Source: Mycobacterium sp. ST-F2 (lineage in GTDB: Bacteria > Actinomycetota > Actinomycetes > Mycobacteriales > Mycobacteriaceae). From it: a stretch of DNA of 64,000 nucleotides. This document shows positions 60,183 through 64,000 of the stretch, piece by piece. The notes beneath the pieces are model-generated. The model was not told the DNA's origin. It did no database searches and saw only the letters and a program-made list of their open reading frames with translations. Numbering within the stretch: position 1 is the first letter of the stretch; each line of letters starts with the position of its first letter. The stretch covers positions 1 to 64,000 of the forward strand of contig NZ_JMHT01000070.1 of the NCBI RefSeq assembly GCF_001905655.1, given 5' to 3'. The position numbers and the translations under genes are program-made.

Positions 60183-60601
60183 TGTTCGCCAACATCGGAT
60201 GGGGCGAGATGCTCGTGCTGGTCATCGCGGGCCTGGTGATCCTCGGCCCCGAGCGGTTGCCCGGCGCCATCCGATGGACGGCCGGCAGCCTCAAGCAGGT
60301 CCGCGAATACCTCACCGGCGCGACCAGCCAGCTGCGCCAGGACCTCGGCCCGGAGTTCGAGGACCTGCGTCAGCCCCTCAGTGAACTGCAGAAGCTGCGT
60401 GGCATGACGCCGCGCGCGGCCCTGACCAAGCATCTGCTGGACGGTGACGATTCGTTCATCACCGGTGCGTTCGACACGTCGACCCCGGAACAGCCCAAAC
60501 CGCAGACCAAACCCGAGGTCAACGGGGTCTCACCCACACCGGGTACCGCCACGCCGCCGGCGCAGCCGGGGACGACGACGTTCGACCCCGACGCGACCTG
60601 A
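60182..60601 (+). CDS. tatB: TatB, twin-arginine translocase subunit
   Basis: The 139-residue protein starts at ATG 60182, which overlaps the htrA stop by one base. It has the TatB N-terminus: NIGWGEMLVLVIAGLVILGPERLPGAIRWTAGSLKQVREYL, that is a membrane helix followed by a G-P-E-R-L-P hinge and an amphipathic helix. A Pro/Thr-rich tail completes it. It matches Rv1224. It works with TatA and TatC to export folded proteins. Confidence 0.93.
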   Translation: MFANIGWGEMLVLVIAGLVILGPERLPGAIRWTAGSLKQVREYLTGATSQLRQDLGPEFEDLRQPLSELQKLRGMTPRAALTKHLLDGDDSFITGAFDTSTPEQPKPQTKPEVNGVSPTPGTATPPAQPGTTTFDPDAT

Positions 60602-60606
60602 CCCGG

Positions 60607-61314
60607 TTAGAGGTTCAGCGCCTGTAAGCGGCCCGGATCGCGGTAGCGGTCCGAGTTCTCGGCGATCTCTGCCGCGGTCGGCAGGATCTCGTCCGCCGCC
60701 ACGTAGACGCCGCCGGCGCGCAGAGAGTCGTCGAGCATCAACCAGATCCAGCGGGTCAGGTCGGCCACCAGGGCGTCCTGGGAGTCGCGCGCCGGCTGCT
60801 CGAGCCAGTGCCCCGCGGCGGTCTCGACCAGGCCGACGATGCCGTAGGACAACCGCTCGGCGTCGGCCGCCACATCGAAGGCCGCGACATACACCTTGAG
60901 GACCGCGGTCAGCAGGTTGGCGATGGTGATCTTGATGTCGGCGAAGGCGTTGAAACCTTCGTCGATGGAGCAGCGCTGCAGGTAGCGGTACAGGTTCGGG
61001 TGCTGGGTCAGGAAGTGGACGTGCGCGCTGACGCCGGCGTTCACGATCTGCGCCATGCTGCCCTCGGGCCGCCACACGGGCGCGAGTTCCGCGGTGATCA
61101 TCTGGGCGGTGCGGTGCGCGACCTCGCGTTGCAGGTCCGCGGCGTCGACGAAGTGCCGGTACAGCTTGGTGCGGCTGACGCCGACGTGCGCGGCGATCTG
61201 TTCGGTCGAGGTCTGCGGCCCGTGCTGCTCGATCACCACCAGGGCAGCATCGATGAACTCAGCGCGTCTGCGCTCGCGTTGGCCGGCCCAGCGACCGGTG
61301 GTGGCACTCGCCAT
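60607..61314 (-). CDS. TetR-family transcriptional regulator
   Basis: The protein has 235 residues from ATG 61314 after aaggagcc. The helix-turn-helix is RRAEFIDAALVVIEQHGPQTSTEQIAAHVGVSRTKLYRHFVDAADLQREV. The C-terminal ligand domain is of a mycobacterial type often found next to lipid and steroid genes. It is divergent from the mpaB-type oxygenase gene with a palindromic operator between them, so it probably represses that operon. Confidence 0.9.
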   Translation of the reverse strand: MASATTGRWAGQRERRRAEFIDAALVVIEQHGPQTSTEQIAAHVGVSRTKLYRHFVDAADLQREVAHRTAQMITAELAPVWRPEGSMAQIVNAGVSAHVHFLTQHPNLYRYLQRCSIDEGFNAFADIKITIANLLTAVLKVYVAAFDVAADAERLSYGIVGLVETAAGHWLEQPARDSQDALVADLTRWIWLMLDDSLRAGGVYVAADEILPTAAEIAENSDRYRDPGRLQALNL

Positions 61315-61388
61315 GGCTCCTTGTTTACCTCATGTACCTGGTCGGGAGTTACCTGATGCATCCAATCAGTGGGAGTCTAGCTATCTAG

Positions 61389-61405
61389 TGGTACGTGGCG
61401 TACCA
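61389..61405. promoter_or_regulatory. Palindromic operator between the TetR and mpaB-type genes
   Basis: The sequence tggtacg-tgg-cgtacca has perfect seven-base arms and lies 53 bases before the oxygenase start. Related tacct/gtacctgg words lie closer to the TetR gene. A TetR dimer binding here could control both genes. Confidence 0.6.
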
Positions 61406-61457
61406 TTTATCGAACCGCGCCAGCAGGTGGCGCCTTCATGTTCAAAGGGGAACGACG

Positions 61458-62543
61458 ATGGATGCTGTCGCCACTTTTCGACGGGTTGCCGGTCTGCCGG
61501 CCGCGGACACGAAGCTGACGCCCGCGGTCGACTACGGATTCTTCGGTCCCGACTCCATGACCTGGCGGGTGTGGAGCTACCCGACGTCACTGCTGCTGGG
61601 CTTCGCCCGCGCTGTCACCATCGAGCACCTCGACCCGTACCTCGCCGCCGCGGTGGACGCCAGCGGCCAGGTGTACGCCCGCACCCGGCTGCGCTACGAC
61701 CGCACCATGCAGTACTTCGCGCTGGTCGCCTTCGGTGACGCCGAGGCGGTGCTGGACGCCTCCGAGATCCTGGTCAAGATTCACGGCAAGGCCATCGGCA
61801 CCGAGCCGATCACCGGCAAGCAGTTCGACGCCAACGATCCGTACTCGCAGCTGTGGATCCACCTGACCGCGTGGCACTCGATCCTCTACACCTACGAGGT
61901 GTTCGGTCCGGGCAAGCTGACCGAGGCCGAGGAACTGCAGTACTGGGAAGAATGCGCGCGTGCCGCCGAGTTCCAGACCATCAACCCCGACGACGTGCCG
62001 CGCACGCGCGAGGGCATCCAGCAGTACTTCGAGCAGTACCGGCCGCAGATGGCCGGCTCCGAGGTGGCCCAGAACATGATGAACTACCTGGTCGACCTCG
62101 GTTATCACATCCTTCCCGAGCGGGTGCCGAGCTGGATGCGCCGCGTGTTCAACTGGCCGATGCGCCGCGCCATCATCGCCACCATGCCGAAGTGGATGCG
62201 CACCCTCGGCGGTATCCCGCAGAACTACTCCGACGACGTCATCGCCAAGCTGATCGCGCGGCCGTTCCTGCGCGCGGTGTCGAGCATCCCGCGCCTCGAG
62301 CTCGCCATTCTGGACTTCACCACGCCGCACACCACGCCGATCGTCGGCCCGACGCTGATGAAGATCCCGGCGCAGAACTCGGTCACCTACACCCCGGCTG
62401 AGGCCCGCGAGAAGTGGGGCCGGACCACGCCGTTCGAGCAGTACCAGGCGCTCGTCGCCAAGCGTGCGCTCGGGCAGGGGCCGAAGCCGTACGAGCACAA
62501 CCACAGCGACGCGCTGCTGGAATTCGAAGCACACGCCGGCTGA
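61458..62543 (+). CDS. MpaB/DUF2236-family oxygenase
   Basis: The protein has 361 residues from ATG 61458 after aaaggggaac. It has the DUF2236 pattern of latex-clearing-protein-like haem oxygenases: YPTSLLLGFARAVTIEHLDPYLAAAVDASG, YDRTMQYFALVAFGDAEAVLDAS, and the later WIHLTAWHSILYTYEVFG with conserved histidine. Relatives oxidise long isoprenoid or other hydrophobic chains; the substrate here is unknown. It is 41 bases before an aldehyde dehydrogenase gene, which could oxidise aldehydes made by chain cleavage. Confidence 0.86.
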   Translation: MDAVATFRRVAGLPAADTKLTPAVDYGFFGPDSMTWRVWSYPTSLLLGFARAVTIEHLDPYLAAAVDASGQVYARTRLRYDRTMQYFALVAFGDAEAVLDASEILVKIHGKAIGTEPITGKQFDANDPYSQLWIHLTAWHSILYTYEVFGPGKLTEAEELQYWEECARAAEFQTINPDDVPRTREGIQQYFEQYRPQMAGSEVAQNMMNYLVDLGYHILPERVPSWMRRVFNWPMRRAIIATMPKWMRTLGGIPQNYSDDVIAKLIARPFLRAVSSIPRLELAILDFTTPHTTPIVGPTLMKIPAQNSVTYTPAEAREKWGRTTPFEQYQALVAKRALGQGPKPYEHNHSDALLEFEAHAG

Positions 62544-62584
62544 TTCCGGCCCATTCCGACCGCACCACCGGGAGAATTCAGTAC

Positions 62585-64000
62585 ATGACCGACATTGCGT
62601 ACACGGCTCTGGTGGACCAGGCGCTGAACGAACTCGCCGAAGGTGAGAAAGCCTGGGCCGCAACCTCTCTGGCGCGTCGGCGGGAGATTCTCGACGACGT
62701 GCAGCAGTTGGCGGTGCAGCACGGCGCCGAGTGGGTCGAGGCCGCCGTCCGGATCAAGCAGCTCAATCCCGAGTCGCCGCTGGTCGGTGAGGAATGGATC
62801 TCCGGGCCGTACCCGCTTGCCGCGGGGGCTGCCGCGCTGTCGGCAAGCCTGGCCAAGCTGGAAGCCGGGAAGAGCCCGCTGGACGGCGCCGCCTTCGGCA
62901 CCGCCGCGGGCCGCACCACGGTGGATGTGTTGCCGCTCAACATCTTCGACAAGCTGCTGCTGTCCGGGTTCAGTGCGCAGGTGTGGCTGCAGCCGGGCGT
63001 CAGCCGCGACGAGGCCGTGCGGACCGCCGGTCTGGCGCAACGGGATCCGGGCAAGACCAACGGGATCGGCGTCGTGCTCGGCGCCGGCAACATCACGTCC
63101 ATCGCCCCGCTGGACACCGTCTACGAGCTGATCGCCAACAACCGCGTCGTCGCGCTCAAGCTCAACCCGGTCACCGATCCGATCCTGCCGGTGCTGACCA
63201 AGGTGCTGGCGCCGTTCATCGAACTCGGCGCGGTGCGGATTCTCACCGGTGGCGCCGACGTCGGCACCTACCTGGTGCAGCACGACGCCGTCGACCACGT
63301 GCACATGACCGGCAGCGCGCTGACGCACGACGCCATCGTCTTCGGTGTGGGCGAGGAGGGTGCCCGGCGCAAGGCCGCGGGCGAGCCGATCCTGCACAAG
63401 GACATCACCAGCGAGCTCGGTGGGGTCTCGCCGACCATTGTCGTGCCCGGCAAGTGGAGCAAGGCCGATATCAAGTTTCAGGCCAACCACATCGCCACGC
63501 AGCGGCTGCACAACAACGGCTACAACTGCGTCGCCTCGCAGGTCGTGGTGTTGTCCTCGAAGTGGGCGCAGCGGGACGAGTTCGTCGCGGCCCTGACCGA
63601 GGCCATCGCCGCGGCACCCAAGCGTGCGGCGTACTACCCGGGTTCCGACTCCCGGGTCGCCAGCGCCGAGGCCACGTATCCGAAGGCTCAACGGCTCGGT
63701 GATCGGGTTCTGGTGGTGGACCCCGAGGACCGCACCGCGCTGCTGGGCACCGAGTACTTCTCGCCGGTGTACGGCGTCATCGACCTGGACAGTGACGGTG
63801 TCGAGTTCATCCGCGAGGCCACCCGGTTGGCCAACGAGGACTTCGTCGGCACCCTGGGCGTCAACATCGTCGCGGCGCCCGCCACCATCAAGGCGCTGGG
63901 CAAGGCCTTCGACGCCATGATCGAGTCGCTGCACTACGGCACGGTGGCGGTGAACGCCTGGACCGGTGTCGGCTACCTGACCCCGCACGCCACCTGGGGC
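62585..64000 (+). CDS. Aldehyde dehydrogenase family protein (cut at the window edge)
   Basis: From ATG 62585, after gggagaattc, the frame is open to the end of the window (472 codons, no stop). It has ALDH-superfamily features: GIGVVLGAGNITSIAPLDTVYELIANNRVVALKLNPV, VHMTGSAL, the glutamate motif ITSELGGVSPTIVVPG and the cysteine motif NNGYNCVASQVVV. The N-terminal half is divergent from classical members. It should oxidise an aldehyde with NAD(P). The frame belongs with the mpaB-type oxygenase in one operon. Its last residues are missing. Confidence 0.87.
   Translation, partial: MTDIAYTALVDQALNELAEGEKAWAATSLARRREILDDVQQLAVQHGAEWVEAAVRIKQLNPESPLVGEEWISGPYPLAAGAAALSASLAKLEAGKSPLDGAAFGTAAGRTTVDVLPLNIFDKLLLSGFSAQVWLQPGVSRDEAVRTAGLAQRDPGKTNGIGVVLGAGNITSIAPLDTVYELIANNRVVALKLNPVTDPILPVLTKVLAPFIELGAVRILTGGADVGTYLVQHDAVDHVHMTGSALTHDAIVFGVGEEGARRKAAGEPILHKDITSELGGVSPTIVVPGKWSKADIKFQANHIATQRLHNNGYNCVASQVVVLSSKWAQRDEFVAALTEAIAAAPKRAAYYPGSDSRVASAEATYPKAQRLGDRVLVVDPEDRTALLGTEYFSPVYGVIDLDSDGVEFIREATRLANEDFVGTLGVNIVAAPATIKALGKAFDAMIESLHYGTVAVNAWTGVGYLTPHATWG

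Noticed and set aside
1..64000. Insertion sequences, prophage, tRNA or rRNA genes
   Set aside because: I found no transposase, integrase or phage protein, and no cloverleaf-like or rRNA-like sequence.

Overview
The window is a 64 kb piece of a high-GC actinobacterial chromosome, almost certainly a mycobacterium of the fast-growing (Mycolicibacterium) kind. The gene order follows the Mycobacterium tuberculosis stretch Rv1165 to Rv1224: typA, lpqW, mshB, fbiC, fadH, a PadR gene, fdxC, dapC, fadD36, dapD, dapE, an Rv1204c-like ATPase, a LOG gene, fadD6, folP2, gpgS, tagA, glgM, glgC, an ABC exporter with its TetR, an O-methyltransferase, sigE, rseA, htrA and tatB. Mycothiol, coenzyme F420, lipomannan, methylglucose-lipopolysaccharide and ESX-type genes support the assignment. 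I see no tRNA, rRNA, insertion sequence, prophage or CRISPR array.

Region by region: 1-7.5 kb carries the typA end, a divergent hypothetical gene, lpqW, a ClC channel, mshB, a small membrane protein and a secreted protein with a Lys/Glu/Pro-rich tail. 7.7-16 kb carries fbiC, a small membrane protein, a frameshifted small exported protein, fadH-padR, fdxC and dapC. 16-20 kb is accessory: a DUF1214 protein and a sulfotransferase diverge from an F420-type luciferase-like oxidoreductase and a MarR gene. 20-24.4 kb has a LysR gene divergent from a fused bifunctional PutA. 24.4-29 kb has a Nudix hydrolase, fadD36, a PPOX-fold protein, secreted paralogue 1 and dapD. 29-34 kb is a second accessory block for secondary alcohol, acetoin or ketone metabolism: flavin monooxygenase, zinc alcohol dehydrogenase, SDR and an AcoR-like regulator that is frameshifted. 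34-43.5 kb runs from dapE through an S4 protein, an ABC-F ATPase, an EspC-like protein, the ATPase, LOG and fadD6 to a glycosyltransferase. 43.9-45.6 kb holds secreted paralogues 2 and 3 in tandem. 45.7-51.4 kb is folP2-gpgS-Rv1209-tagA-Rv1211, then divergent glgM/glgC. 51.4-56 kb holds two membrane proteins and the TetR-ABC exporter operon. 56-60.6 kb holds the O-methyltransferase and sigE-rseA-htrA-tatB. 60.6-64 kb is a TetR gene divergent from an mpaB-type oxygenase and an aldehyde dehydrogenase cut by the window edge.

Functional links: dapC, dapD and dapE belong to lysine/diaminopimelate synthesis. fbiC makes the F420 precursor that the luciferase-like and possibly the PPOX-fold proteins use. 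gpgS, glgM and glgC feed glucosylglycerate and alpha-glucan synthesis. sigE, rseA and htrA form an envelope-stress circuit. The main observations beyond known synteny are three copies of an unrecognised cysteine-rich secreted family, a set of four operator half-sites at 10-bp intervals before the alcohol/ketone genes, a fused PutA with a LysR regulator, strong TetR and MarR operators, a possible leader peptide before the ABC-F gene, intergenic repeats, and frameshifts in at least two genes.
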